DNA of 64,000 nucleotides. Origin: Lepidodermella squamata (lineage: Eukaryota; Gastrotricha). Both the position numbers and the translations under genes were made by a program. The stretch's first letter is position 1; each line of letters starts with the position of its first letter. The notes under the pieces are model-generated. The model did no database searches. It was given only the letters and a program-made list of their open reading frames with translations, and was not told the origin of the DNA. This document shows, one piece after another, positions 1 through 12,801 of the stretch. The DNA is taken from NCBI GenBank assembly GCA_047495785.1, contig JBLDXI010000015.1, positions 5,146,001-5,210,000 on the forward strand, given 5' to 3'.

Positions 1-948
1 TTACTAGTTAATGATTGAAATTTTGCTAGCGCTAGCCTTAGCCGCATTGCAATTGCAGATCGAAATGTTGTGCTTCATTGATCAAAGATCGTCATGAACA
101 TCAACTTCCAAACAGAAACTTGAGGTTTACTCAAACACAATACATACCTATTGATCAAACGCCAAATCAATTCATTAGAAGTTCTTTATTTATATCATGC
201 ATTTTCAGTGGTTAATATTGTTACTTAATATTTTCGGATCAATCCTATGGTCACGCGTGCGCTATAGTGAAATATGAGGATGTGGAAATGTGCATGTGGA
301 AAATGCAAACTGATCGGCTCTTAATTGTCAACATCAATTACAATACATTAACGGGGACGGAATCATCTCTTCATATTAATTCCGATAACATCTTACTGAA
401 ATGCGATGAGACATATCATGCGGTTTCTCCTGAACTCTGATTAATGCATATCATCCTTCCCACAAGGTGTACAACATCCATCAGTGTAATATCGGAAGGA
501 GTTACTGTGCCTTAGGAATATTTGGAATTAAAGGAAAAAGGGAAAGATCAACATGGCATGTTTATTTTTGTATTTCTTTCTTTATACTGTAATGACTCCG
601 TGTCATGAGAAGCGCCGCTCAGAATGGCGAGTGATAAAAAGATGGCGCGCAAGCGCCATCTCGGGATTTGATGCAGTTTGCTAGTTGTGGCAGAATGGTA
701 TCGGGACTCTTCATTCTTCGGCTCTACAGTCAACGCGGAGCTTTTTTGTAGGGAATGGTCCTACTGCTCCTCATCGCTAAGTGAACTCAGGTTTCCGGGT
801 TGTGCATTTTTCGCGCAAAAACTTGAACAAAAATTATCTTTATATGTATTAAAGACAATCATATTTTTGATTATTATAATATAAAATACTCTGTTGTCAT
901 AGTAACAACGCTATAAAATGCCATCATTGATATGTCACGCGCGAACAG
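1..948. other. No gene seen
   Basis: AT-rich sequence with only short overlapping open frames. I found no convincing exon, RNA gene or repeat before the small exon that follows. Confidence 0.5.
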
Positions 949-1103
949 TCCTACGCGTCCTACGCGAACAGGCCAAACACGACGCCATCATCAAGGCGAA
1001 TAGCGAACGAAAGAAAAAGGAACTCAACGCCTCTCTGCAGCCGCAGGTCGCGTTCAATCCGTACTCCAAAGCCGCCTTCGTCTACAACTACGTGCCGAAC
1101 TAA
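949..1103 (+). CDS. Probable 3'-terminal exon of an unidentified gene
   Basis: After a splice-acceptor-like site ending in ACAG the frame reads about 51 residues to a TAA. It is GC-rich compared with its AT-rich surroundings and codes for a basic helix (REQAKHDAIIKANSERKKKE) followed by a short tyrosine-rich tail ending VYNYVPN. The composition contrast suggests a real last exon that enters in phase 1. I could not find the upstream exons in the first 900 bases, so they may lie before the window. A small pseudogene fragment is the alternative. I do not recognise the family. Confidence 0.35.
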
Positions 1104-1864
1104 ATGAGTTTTCAAAAATTCTATTTATATTTTTCAAAGCCTATACTCAACCAAATGTAATATACTTTATTTTCTTTATAGCTCCGTCATTAAATTATCT
1201 TATATTGGCTCCGTGAATTACCTCTTGTAAATTATCTCTACTCTTGTAAATATTCCTCCAAACTAGTCTTTTGGTAGCTTTCTTGCTACGACGGCGTTTG
1301 TAGGCTTCGCTGAGTGAGTGGAAAAGCCACCTGGGCACTAATGCCTGGGCCCTGGAGAAACAGTCTGCAATAACTGGAGTACCAGGGGTAGGGATTTCAA
1401 TTATGTAGTTATTAAACCAGTTCAAACTTTCCTAGAGCGTAAGCTCGCGATTTTCTCACAAGCTCCGCCTTATGGTGAAAGCTTGAGTCCGTCAGGGCGA
1501 GGAGAAATCGTAAATCCTGATCCTGATCCTGATCCTGATCCTGTCATCTGTAACGGGTGAACGTGATTATCGTGAGCCCGTTGCGGTTTCGCCTTGAGGC
1601 TAGGGAAGAGCAGGTTGCTTAGTATTCAATCGACTCGCCTGACGAAATGTGTAAATAAAACATAACACAATCCCTCTCAGATTCGGTGATCAAAAAGGAG
1701 TTGAGCTCAAGATCATCCTCTTCTCTGTTCTTTTCTCTTTTCTCCTTCAGACTAACCATTTGTTACTTGGAAAACCTTATGGTGAAATTTTATCAAATTA
1801 GGATTGAATCACCAGGTTACTAGCCAATTCTAGCTTGCAAACTGGCGCTGCTCGGCGGATTGGT
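1104..1864. other. Intergenic; hexamer repeat
   Basis: No gene supported. A short tandem array of about five CCTGAT units lies near 1515-1543. The rest is unremarkable. Confidence 0.5.
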
Positions 1865-3424
1865 ATGAAGAAAAGTGCTGCAACGCAATTCACGGAGGAA
1901 GAACTTGATGAGGTAGAAATCTCGGATGTGAGACGGCCACCACATTCCCATCTTAATGAAGTCGACGATCTACAACTCTTGCGTTCAAGGATCGATGAGC
2001 AATCATCACTAATCATGATTTTAAAGCAGCGTGCTGACGAGGCTGTAGCTCGATCTCAGTTTCTTGGTAAGAAATACTTGGTAAGAAATACTGGTGCAAT
2101 ATGCCCAAAAATATTTCTCGATTTTCAGAGCGCAAGAATGAAGAAGAGACCGATCGCATGCATTCTATCGAAATGCGACTCGAAGAAGAAAACAAGAAAT
2201 TTGCAATGCTTGAAAATCGGTTTGTTATTCTTTCCTTTCGGCCATTATTATAGAAATAATAGCCAATTTCTAGATTTTTCGAATTGGCCTCAAATCACGA
2301 GGAAATGATAAAGATCAAAGATGAATACAAAGCCGCTAATGAGCGGTTACGCACCGAGAATATTCAACTACGCCGAGACAATGAACAGCAATTTTCGAAA
2401 CAGCTGAACCTTTTAACCGAGGAGGTTGACAGCATGAGGCGTTACAATGAAAACATCACTCGAGAAGCAAAAAATCTTGATATGCAAAACAAGTGAGATA
2501 GCTCAATAATTGCAACCGCGTAATTTGAGCAATTTTTTCAGAAAACTAGAGGCATTACTCAAGGAAGCTAACGAGGCCCGTGAACGGGAGAAACAAGATC
2601 TTCTCCGAAATCACGGCGACCGCGTGAAAGTTCTTGAGGAGGAGCTGAAATGCCACAAAGAGAAGGCCAGATGTAGGCTGTTTTTAGCTTCTTTTGCTTT
2701 GATATAACTTTTTATGTGAAATCAGCACATGCAATGGAATCCGATGATCTAAAATCCCGTCTTTCGCAATTAGAACGACAACACAACACCGACGTAGAAA
2801 GATTGAGCAAGGAAAAGGATGAATTACTCGCCCTTGTAATGGAGCGCGGCCGAATAATTCAAGATAAGCAGACAGAAAATAAAACCTTGCAAATTCAAGC
2901 CAATGAACTGCAACGTCACTTGCAGTCAGCAAAGCAACGATTTCAGTTAGTTACAATTTTTGAGCAAATTCAATTGCATGAAGTTATTTTTTGAACGGTT
3001 ACTCAGTGAAGATATGGAGCGAGTTGACTGTAAGTATTCGCAAAATTGAAAATTCACTAACTGAACCTTGCTATAAAATATCAGCGGATACCAGAGTCGT
3101 TCGCTTGCGCGACCAGCTTTCAAAGCTGCAAATGCGTTATGATTCCCTGTCGAAGGTTAGTACTATTTTTTCTGATGATAATATGTACACGACTTCATTT
3201 TGTATAAAATTTGATATCAGGCTCATGAAGCGTTCAAGCGCCACACCGGAAATATGTTGGACAATGAACGTCAGCTTAACAACCAACTAGCAACATACTC
3301 GAATTCGGCTTCTCAGTACCCTGCGATAAACAGTGCAAAACTACCTGATATTAACATTGCGTCGTCCTCAACCGTGCCGTTATTTCCCAACAGGCATATG
3401 ATTTCTTCCTACGATAGAAAGTAG
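1865..3424 (+). CDS. CCDC89: CCDC89-like coiled-coil protein (complete)
   Basis: Eight exons join in phase: 1865-2066, 2129-2219, 2274-2492, 2542-2672, 2726-2945, 3007-3029, 3085-3156 and 3221-3424. The product is almost wholly coiled coil. Landmarks match the CCDC89 (Boip) family: LRSRIDEQSSLIMILKQR near the N-terminus, FFELASNHEEMIKIKDEYK in the middle, and AHEAFKRHTGNMLDNERQLN close to the end. The start chosen is the ATG at 1865; a longer reading would need a non-ATG start. Exon six is only 23 bases. CCDC89 is little studied; it is known as a testis-rich coiled-coil protein, so a role in sperm or cilia is inference. The family call rests on several separate motif matches made by eye. Confidence 0.82.
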
Positions 3425-3951
3425 AAATGTCATTTTAATCTATCGTCGATCTTTGACAATTGATTATATTTGCATACATGGTGCTGCATAAAAGTTAGCC
3501 AGGCGCTTCTCGGACAACTGCAATCATTTCTCATTTAGACCAACATTCGGTTTCTCTAAAGAGAAAGCTTTTCCTGATACCTAAAAAATAATTTCTCAGA
3601 CGTTCCGTGGGTCAAGAATCAAGATTTTCCGTCGGTTTCACAGTGTTATCCAATTATATGCTTTACCGATACCATTTTCGCTAATCGGGCTCAGTTTCAT
3701 AGAACGCAGCACTCGATTTACTTCGGGAAAACTCTGGCTAACTTTTAGGCAGCATCGTGTAATGTTTCATGTGCAAACTTTTCTTATATTTTGTGCCAAA
3801 TAGCGCTCATCGACAAACATGTGTCAGTTTTTAAAATAGCCAAATAACCCATTCCGCACGTTGAAAAATAAAGAAGTGAGCTTAATCAGTTTTATTCATA
3901 CAAATTTGTTCCAGGAAATGAAAAATATGACGATGAACTCCGCTTTGACAT
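3425..3951. other. Convergent intergenic gap
   Basis: Non-coding sequence between two genes that point towards each other; it probably holds both 3' UTRs. An AATAAA polyadenylation signal on the + strand lies near 3868. Confidence 0.5.
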
Positions 3952-5007
3952 TCAATTCGCTTTGACACTCGATTGCAGCAGTTCGAATTCCATTTCCAAC
4001 TTGCGACGCTTTATGGCATAAATAGCCATTTTCTCCTCGTGTTCCTGGCGAAGTTTGATACTTGCATGATTATAATTAAATCAAAGGAAGAGGAAAACCT
4101 ACTTTTTGTAAAAGACTGCGCTCCAAGTACAAATTAGATCTTTGCAAATCGAACAAATCCATCTTGGCTTCGTGTTCTTCGGTGCGCTCGCTGCTTTTTG
4201 GTGGATCAAGGGCGATCATTGTGTTAGGATGCTTGGTATCTGGCTTCTTTTCAGTTGGCGCGACAGCAGTAGAAGTCGATGGCTGATCACGTCGGTCCGT
4301 GGCATCATCTGCGAATGGATTACCTTTGTCATCGTCCAACCACGACATATCAGATCCATCATCAGACTCTTCATCTTCGGAAGAGGAGTCTTCATTGGCG
4401 AATTTTGCGCCCTGGCGGCTTGATGAACCTTCAGACTTTGAGCGAGTAAGCGCCGGCCCAGTGAATACTAGCTTCGCAGCGTTTTTGCGAACAGCAGCTG
4501 TAATTTTTGGTTGATTCGCCTGTATCGTAATCGGAGCAATTTTCGTCAAGTCGTGGGAAGTTCTCACACGCATGTTTTTCACTTTGATCTTCAGCGTTTT
4601 CATCGTGCGCTGACTCTCGGCTGATGCGTTGTACTCTTCGGTAAATTGTCTCCAAGCTTCCGCGCGCGTAGCCATGTCCATGTAAGTTGTGCATTTCGCT
4701 AGCAACAGCTTTCGGTACTTGTTCAGCAGACCCGTCAGCAGAATCATGTCATTCGCGCTGAAGTTGATGCCACGCTACAAAAAGAGAGAATAGATGCTCA
4801 AAAACAAATTTATAGCTAAAAAATCATCGTCAAATTCGAAATTTTAGTGTCATAAATAACTCCGAATTCGAGCATGGAAGGCAAGATCACTGATCGTAAA
4901 TGCTTGGCGCAACTTACCACGACATTTCTTTTCTTCCGGCGCGTGGACGCAGATCTAGCTAGCAGATCGGGCGATTTGACATCGTTTGAATCTTCGGTAT
5001 TGCTCAT
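3952..5007 (-). CDS. Myb/SANT-like (zeste-type) DNA-binding domain protein
   Basis: Exon 1 (4918-5007) codes for a short basic N-terminus and joins in phase to exon 2 (4103-4774). Together they form a trihelix Myb/SANT-like fold of the kind found in animal regulatory proteins: INFSANDMILLTGLLNKYR, then EAWRQFTEEYNA. A long acidic Ser/Glu/Asp region follows. A last exon around 3952-4063 reads HEEKMAIYAIKRRKLEMEFE, the C-terminal helix usual for this family. The last junction is odd: the exon 2 donor leaves phase 0, while the last exon needs phase 2. Either an exon is missed, or there is an indel or assembly error. DNA binding is inferred from the family; the target is unknown. Many such proteins derive from domesticated transposons. 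Confidence 0.7.
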
Positions 5008-5783
5008 TTATATGGCAAGAGTAGTGGCAATAAAAATCACGCTACTTGTTGTTCTGTTGAAATAATGGTAGGTAGTACTTACGCATCAAACGGCTTGCTT
5101 TTCTATTGCGACGGCCCCGTTTGATCAGGCTATGATGATTTACATGCGACCTACTTTCTATGCCAGTCATTAATTGATGACAACGCACCGCGGCGCGCCA
5201 GGCCACGTTCAACAGGTTCAATAAAACAAAGCCGCCTCCGAATTCTCGAATTTATTGTCATCAGTAGTTAACCGCGTTTCTATTTTTACATCAGACCAAA
5301 AATGCGCACGCATCTTATCCCAGAAATAATAATAATAATAATATAATAGCGTGGTAATAATTTATAGACGCCGTGGACGAGAAAAAAAACAAATATTTCC
5401 AATTCAGTCACCGCGTTGATAGCTGGTATTTCCAAGGCAATCCCAGGCAATACAAATCCCGAACAAAATTATATTATTATTGTCCCGAACGGACGCAGCA
5501 CTTGCGCTCAACACTAGAGTTGCTTCATGACAAATAATACAGATATATTTTCATACAGATCCACAACATTGCACAGCAGTTGCCGGTTAGATTATATCAT
5601 ACTCTCGATAAACGAGACTGGACCACGGCGTTCGCCATGAGCTTGGAGATACTAAGAGGTGACATGAAGATGACATGCAGCAAGAGCACAAGCACAAAAA
5701 CTTTGTTTCGTCACAAATTTGGTGATGATTTACTCAGAAATTTTATATCAGCTAGAATACGATATTTGTATGCAACATTTTGA
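5008..5783. other. Intergenic
   Basis: No gene supported. A short AAT microsatellite lies near 5326-5346. Confidence 0.5.
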
Positions 5784-6530
5784 CTATCTGCGACCCACAA
5801 CCACCGTCCGTCCCTTGGAATCGGAGAAGAACGACCGTAAAATGAGGACTTCGCCGAAACCAACAACACAGATAGCAATCAAAACACCGATGGACCAGAA
5901 TTGCACGCCCTCGGCCAACTCTTCGGCAAAGAGGCGGCCCTGAAATTCGCGCAGCTTATAGTGCGTTTGCTGATCTTCAATTTGGCCAAAGAAATCGCGG
6001 ATCCGCTGGGTTGCTTGTTCCATTTGCGTTAGAGCGCTACCGGAAAGAAATAATAAAATCAACGAGAGAAATATAAAAAATGTAGCTTACTGATGCTGTT
6101 CTTTCGGGCCAGTGAACAGAGGCTTATCTTCCTCATCGCCAACTTTGAGATGGAAGTACACGATTTTATGAGTGAACGTGGAGAACTCATTGCTAAATAA
6201 ATACACGTAATTCAAGTATGGTTATAATGGTAGAAAGATCAAGGCAGACCTGAAGCAGAACTTGAACTCGCCCCGCTGTTCCGTTTTCCACGCGAACATG
6301 TCGTACTGTTTACGCTGTTCTTTGTACAACGTCAGACCGTTAGGTGATGTTAGTTCCAAGTCAACGTCGTAATTCCCGCCCGCTACTACTTGATACTCGA
6401 GCGACACGTCGACATTGCGGTCGATCATCTCGTGAAAACATTCCTGGGCATTGTCGGGCAGCTCGAAAGTGAACTCTGTCGCTTGAGCCACTGAAAATAG
6501 TACGAGGCCCAAAAACAATGATTTAATCAT
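5784..6530 (-). CDS. TMED: p24/TMED family ER-Golgi cargo receptor (TMED3/7 type)
   Basis: Three exons join in phase: 6250-6530, 6091-6192 and 5784-6036. The product has a 17-residue signal peptide, then a GOLD domain starting TEFTFELPDNAQECFHE and closing with the second cysteine in FKFCF. A coiled-coil stalk follows (ALTQMEQATQRIRDF, THYKLREFQGRLFAEE), then one membrane span and a short cytosolic tail beginning RSFFSD. The FF pair is the usual COPI/COPII contact of p24 proteins. p24 proteins cycle between the ER and Golgi in hetero-oligomers and select cargo. The DNAQECFHE and NEFSTFTHKIVYF motifs place it in the gamma (TMED3/TMED7) group. It looks complete and functional. Confidence 0.93.
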
Positions 6531-6667
6531 TCTCTATGAAAAACGAAAGATCTGATAAAGGTCATCCATCGCCGTTTTAACAAGAAAATCGTTGCAGGTA
6601 TAAAAAGTAGGTTAAAACTGAAAGAAATAGAGCGCAACCAGTCAGTTGCACATAGCAAGAAAAAAGG

Positions 6668-9563
6668 TCAAATCGCATTCGGGCGGGAAGACTGTTGAAC
6701 ATTCGCCACGTTCGAATTTGCCGGCAGCAGAAAGCTCGACTCGTCGAAAGCACCGGGTCCATTAGATTCAAAAAAGCTCATCGAAGACTGCAATAAAATC
6801 ATAAGGAAATCGATAAATGCGCCTGTTTACGTATGCCACACACATGCAGAACACGTGTTTCTATGAAATAAAAAAACTCATCGTACCTCTTGCATAAGCC
6901 AAGGGTTGAGTGTGTTGCCTTTGAGTGTTCCGGAAGCGTCTGTAGGTCCGAGCAGCCCACTGAGAGATGGGTCGCCGAATGAGATATCAAATCCTTGAAC
7001 TGCAACTGGGGAGATCGGCCGGCTATTAACAATACTCATGTTTCCGAGGTCAAGGACCGTATTGGTTGACTGGGAAGGTGCCAGGTTAGCCGTCGTGCCA
7101 GAAGAGGGAGGTTTCAGAAATTCGACTAGAGTTGATTCGCCTGGCAAAGAAATGTCGAGAGAGGCGTCAGCGAAGGATGGTACGTAGCCAGAAACTGCAG
7201 GCTGCTGACCTGCGACCGTATTGCAGTCCATGAACGAGAATTCCGAAGTCTGACGGGACGAGCTGGGTGCGCCAACTTGGAGCGGCGTAATTACTAAACT
7301 GACATTGGCATTTAGGCTAGGTGGATCGCCTTGTTGCTGATCTTGTTGCATAGCATCGCTGCGGTTAGACATCAAATTATGAGGCATCATGTGAAAACGC
7401 ATCTGGCTTTCAACCAGCCCAACCGGAACCGGTTTTGGCATCAAGCGGCGGGGTTGAATGGGCTGAATGAACCTGGGAGACCGCGACTGCTGCGACTCGG
7501 AGTCCGCAAGGTGGTTATGTGTGTTGCTGACAGCAGTGGATGCGGGATTCATGCGATTCTTACGTTGTGTTTTGCCTCGCAGTTCTTTAAGCTGCTCAAG
7601 AAAGTTAGCAGCCACCGCGTTCGCAACGGGAGCAGGCATCGAAGGCGGCGGCTGGGCTTGAGCGGACGTTGATTGCGGCTGAGTTGTGCCGCTTGATAGC
7701 GCTTTCTTTTGACCACGTCGCCGGGGCGTTCCCGAATTTCCGGCTTTCCGTCCGTCACCAGTCAAAGATTCTGCGCATTGCCTCTCCTCGTCGATCCGGG
7801 GTAAAAATGGCATTTTAATGCCGCCAGGTGATAAAATTTTAGCTCCATTAGGCTGGACAGAGGGTTGCTGTTGAATCAATTTCAGTCTCAAAGAAGCAAA
7901 ATACAACAACTTTTTCAGTGCAGGACTGAGCATAGATTTGCTAGGCTCTGATAAATCATCTTGTAGCTGCGGTGTTTGCTGGATACAGTATTCCAAACGA
8001 ATAACATTTTCCTTGATTTTGTCCCGCTCGCCGAGAAGAAAAACTTCGACTAGACTCATGCTCATAATATTTGATATTGCGGTCAGTTGTTGCGAGCTCG
8101 ATCCAGGAATTTCCGATGTAGGCTCGTTTCCGGCTGTTGCTAGCACTGTACCAGCTTGAGAAGCTGACCGGGTAACTGGTAGCTCAAATGACACCGCTAT
8201 TCTCTCGCTGCCGCCCAATTGATCTTGAATAGCTTCAAATGCCTGTTTATCAAAAATTATATTTAATCAGCCTCATAAGGCGGTCGGTATTTACTCACAC
8301 CGAGTCTCGGTCGCCATTTCTCTTCCAACAGGGCTCTTAGCTCATCAAGTTTTACAGAGGCAGCGGCGGTCACAGCAATACGAGGGTTGTGAGCCACCGA
8401 TTGGACGTAACTCCATGAGAAGTTATTTAATGGCGTCAATTCGACCGTGAAAGTTGAAGGTATATTGACAAGAATGTTAGCATCAACTGAATTTGCGCCC
8501 GCAAGAGCAACATCGCCATCAACTGGATCCCCACTTCCACTGCCACGGCCATCACACGGAGGAGCAAAATTCCAAGACCTTAGAGCTTGGCATGTTGGAG
8601 CTTTGGCTCTGGAAAATTTCACAACGCACTCGAAATCGTTCGTAAATAATAGCTCATTATTTACCTAAATCTGCCTTTTCTGCCCACACGAACAACGGTG
8701 CTCCCAGATGTAACCATTTCATTCAAGTGCCGGGCGAAATCAGGCCTTGCAAGGCGAGGGTCTAGCTCTATACAATAAATCCATCATTTGAATGACCTTT
8801 AAGATCATAATGAATCGTCTTACTGTCCCTGAAGATTTTCTTTAGAGCATCATAGCACAGCAGCAAGTAAACTTCTCGCAGGTCGCGCGGCTGAGATGCT
8901 GACGATGCGGATGTGTAGTTACCGACAAGACGTTGGCAAAGCTGAAGTTTCCTGTGACAATAGAAGAAATTCAACGAAAATTTCTAATCAAAATCTGCTA
9001 GCCAGACCGATAGTAGAAGTGGCGGAGTTGCTCCTTGGTTTTTACCTTGGCGGTAGAAACCGTCTCTGAATTTTCAGCCACCGAGTTTGAAGCTGAAGCC
9101 ATCACTCTTGCTCGACGCTTTGCGAGAGATCTCATGTGTGCGAAAATGGCATGCATTTCTTTTCCATACTAAAGGTATAGCATAAAAGCGCTCGGCTAAA
9201 ATTAATAGCAGCACCTACCAATTTCAATCCGTCAAAAAAATCGGTTTGCTCCTACGAAAACAGAAACAATACCTACAATTGAACGGAAAAATCGGTCAAT
9301 ACCTGAATAGTCCAAAAATCTCGCTTTTTAGCGAAAAGAATATCATGCGTGGGCGCGTTACTGGAGCAAACTTCGCATACTGCGGAGCCACATTTGCATG
9401 AATGCTCAACTGCAGACGAACATGCGCTCTCATCGGGTTTCGCTTTCTGCTTGTTTAGCAAGCGAGTGCTGCTTCTTAAGTTTGAACCCAACAACTTCTG
9501 ACCATCGGAGCAGTCGACAGTTTCCGGTAACTTCTCTTTGTTGACATCGCTAAAGTTCTCCAT
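6668..9563 (-). CDS. CRAMP1: Cramped-like chromatin regulator
   Basis: Eight exons join in phase: 9303-9563, 9219-9251, 9008-9168, 8797-8951, 8665-8767, 8299-8608, 6887-8242 and 6668-6787. The N-terminal part carries the SANT-like Cramped signature: RDFWTIQ, then EQTDFFDGLKLYGKEMHAIF and KTKEQLRHFYYR. A helical DLREVYLLLCYDALKKIF segment and a small basic module (VTSGSTVVRVGRKGRF) follow. The long exon 7 codes for a low-complexity Ser/Pro/Gln-rich tail. Cramped proteins act with Polycomb-type silencing and in histone H1 gene control in flies; a similar role here is inference. The 33-base exon 2 splits the SANT domain. Start is the first ATG before the SANT part, in MENFSDVNKEKL. The C-terminal half is recognisable only by position. 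Confidence 0.85.
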
Positions 9564-10084
9564 GGTTAACTGAAATCATCTAAAACGCAAAATACAGGAA
9601 GTTAGCGAATGAAATTGAAAATCTCCACCGGAAACACCCCTAAAAATATTCCAGTTTTATCAAAAAATATATATTCCCACTCCATTCAAAGTAACTCTGA
9701 CAGCGAATCACAACTAGGTATATTAATGCATTTCAGCCATGAATAAAATGATTGCTGGAATTTTTGAATAGCGGGCATTTTCGAATTTGTTGCTCTACTT
9801 TAAGCATTATTGGTAATATAATAGTATACCTTTCATAATACACCGCCAATTTCAGCGCTACAACGTAACATAATCGAAATGAATGAGAACGAAATGCCTG
9901 CAGCTGCTCGTGTAAATGATACCCCGTTATGTAAAAATAAAAACGAATACATTGCTATGTGCAAATCTAGTATCTCTTGATTAGAAATTAAGTGACGGAT
10001 GAGTAATGAATAATTATTAGATAGTGTCGCCATTTCTAGCGATATGAGAGTAAGAAGGTAAATGATATAATATGTCACGAATTC
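9564..10084. other. Promoter-side intergenic, no gene
   Basis: Upstream flank of the Cramped-like gene. AT-rich with short open frames only; no element recognised. Confidence 0.5.
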
Positions 10085-10433
10085 GAGTGAAGATGGCCCT
10101 GTGCCCTGTGAAATAAAATTATGGTCCCTATACGATTATAGGTGCGATTAAGTCAATTTAGACACCAGATTGTCTTAAATTCCTGCACTGCGGCCCTGTG
10201 TATTAGGTCTATTGTCTAATATAGCTTTGCATCCATCCCAAGGAACACCACTGTGACCTGCCAGAAAAGGCGAGAAAGACCCCCTAGAGCACTAGGCATG
10301 GATGAGTCAGCATTGTAACGGTTAACGGTGAGGGGAGACACGAAGAAAGCACAGCTGCAGGCAACGGATGGAACCAGGCCGCCTTTAACCGGGAGAGCGC
10401 ACGTGGCACAGCTTATCCACTACGCCACCTCAC
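10085..10433 (-). mobile_element. tRNA-derived SINE
   Basis: Read on the minus strand, the head (10366-10433) has a pol III A box, TGGCGTAGTGG, and a B box, GGTTCCATCC, spaced as in a tRNA gene. About 280 bases of unrelated body follow and end near the palindromic hexamer GAATTC. That layout is typical of a tRNA-headed SINE rather than a working tRNA, since the cloverleaf is imperfect. I could not define a target-site duplication, so the 3' end is approximate. Confidence 0.68.
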
Positions 10434-12801
10434 AGACAAGCACTCAGCTGTCGTAGTGAGCGACGTATCAGACATCTTACCGCTACAAGTACCCATTCTA
10501 TTCAAAGCTGTGGCGGTTGCCGACTTGCTTCACAATATCGACTGATTGTGTGTGAGTTAGTTTTCCTTATAACGAATCAGCTTGTCGCCTCAGCATTGCA
10601 AATGTCGGCACTCGAATCGTATGAAAATTAACAGAACACCCTGTCATCAAAATCGCAGAACACCCTGATACCAGAACATACGAATCGTCCACGTAGCCCT
10701 GCTTTTGGGCTACTTTCGATAACCTAGAAGAACCTCCGGCAACTAGACTAGACTAAACAAGGGACAGAAAACGGAGTAGAAACAGAAAACGTCACCGCTT
10801 GGCTTCGCGGTTCCCGGCTGACCTGGCAGATTGAATGAGTTACATGCCACTAATAACATTTGAAATCTTCCTTATAGTGACGCAACATCAAACGGAGTTT
10901 AATATTATTGTCGAATATGAAAATTTTGAAAAAACAACCTTGACGCACAAATTCATGCTAACGCGCGCTAATTCTTTTCCCGCATTCTTCCGTGACGCGT
11001 AACGCCCAAGAGCAGGACGCGGTCCGATTTGAGGCAGGTATAGCCATGCGATGCTGCATATAATTTGAGCTATCCATGGCATCTTGCATGTAATTCACAG
11101 TCAAGTTTTTGATTCACTTATTCTTTTATTTGGATTTCTTGAAGATTATTTTATTACATTTGTAATATATTTTTCTAAAATTACTTTTCTACTCCATATT
11201 TGTGCCTCTTGGCCCGTGTATAACATCGCTACAGCGGTGATTCGGGTGCTAAACTCTCAAACTGATGCCCAAGCATATCGTCGGGCAACTGGCGATTGGG
11301 CTTTTAAATCCATCCATCCATTCTTTTTTCAGCTTATTTTTCTTGTTAGCCATAGGCCAGAGTCCAGATCCTTCCGGAATCGATAACCTTTCTGGACGAG
11401 GGAAGTTTGAGGGAAGTGGCTGCTGGCCGTGAGTGTTGGAAGAAGGTGGAGATGTTGCGACCTCCTTTGGAGAGCAGTGAAGTGTTTTCAAAACATGAAC
11501 ACTATAGTCCAGATCGACATTGCAATTTTGCACCAACTTGTGCCGAAATTGCATCATTTTATCACTAAGTTGCGCTCTGTAATGTCGAATTGTGACACGT
11601 GGCACTAATCATAAGTCTAAGAAATGCTTACCTGTTGAAAATTGTCAATTTCTCACCCCTTGTTTCAAAGACAATTTCGGGTCATTTATGCAGAAAAATC
11701 AGAGGATTCGCTTTTTTTTTACGGTCTATTGAACATTTATCGTCGCTCGTAGCTTATTGAATATTTGGCTAGACGAGGCGTGTGGTGGAGAAAGCCTAGC
11801 GCCTAGATAAAGAACGTCTCTAGCCTTTTGTCGGTTGACGCGGCTCACTAGAATAATGTAGCCTAACCCTAGTTGTTACCTTGCGTGAATCTTCGCCCCC
11901 AGCCGCCATCCCGTCCTCTGGCATCTGACTGACTCTTCCGCCGGCCCCGGCTATTATTTTCCTACGATACATGGTACTTATACGCAAATTTTACCTCGCC
12001 GAAATGAATTTTCGCAAAATTCCCTATCAAAAATGCCCTTCTCACTTATTTATGTTACTTATTTGTGGCGGATTCAGGGTTAGCAAGTCAATCCCACATT
12101 AGTTAACCATGAAGACAGAAGACAGGTTTTGTGCCGGGTTTCTGCGGTCAGGGGGCGAGTTGGGGACATGTATGTATGTATTCATATACAAAAATTCGCA
12201 CATCTCACTAATGTCGTACGCGTTGGTGCCTACAATCAGCGAGCAATGACGACACTGACATCAACCCCCACGCGAGCGAAGAGAGCTGTAGCTCACGCTA
12301 ATTTCTGAAAATTTTCCACCATGGCTAAGATAGTTACGCTTAAACGTTGCCTGAAGTTCACTTCTGAAGTTCCTGAGGGTCTCCGAGTGGTTAAATTGAT
12401 CTGCTATCCTTGAGAAAGTTTCCATCCTGCAAAACTTTAGAAATTCAAGCTTCAATAGACTCTACTTTAACATGAGCTTTGCAAGTATTAACTGACGCTA
12501 TTTTTGAGAATGTCTGTGCTGGAACAGCCTTAAAATGTCCCAGATTTCGGTCGAGTGCTAAATTTTCCACGGAGGCGAGTATCATGTGGAAAAATGTGCT
12601 GTGCGGATAATATCAGGTTGATTATGCCCTTGACCAGTGCCAAGATAGGTTTAGTGAACGGCAATGATTGCATCGAGTGGTTAAATCACTTACCCGTGGT
12701 ATCCCGCAGTCCGTATTTACGGCCTTTGCCTTGTGGTAATATCCCTTATTTAAGTAAATGTTGCATTTTCTTAGGAATCCCGTTAATTAGTTGATTTCAC
12801 A
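10434..12801. other. Intergenic with one unassigned open frame
   Basis: The only sizeable frame is 11249-11605 on the minus strand (118 residues, MPRVTIRHYRAQLSDKMM...). It matches no family I know, has no clear splice context and is kept here only as a note. Nothing else is supported. The sequence just before 12802 is the presumed 5' UTR and promoter of the UPRT homologue. Confidence 0.45.

Noticed and set aside
10366-10433. Possible functional tRNA gene
   Set aside because: Boxes are present, but the cloverleaf is poor and it runs into a SINE body.
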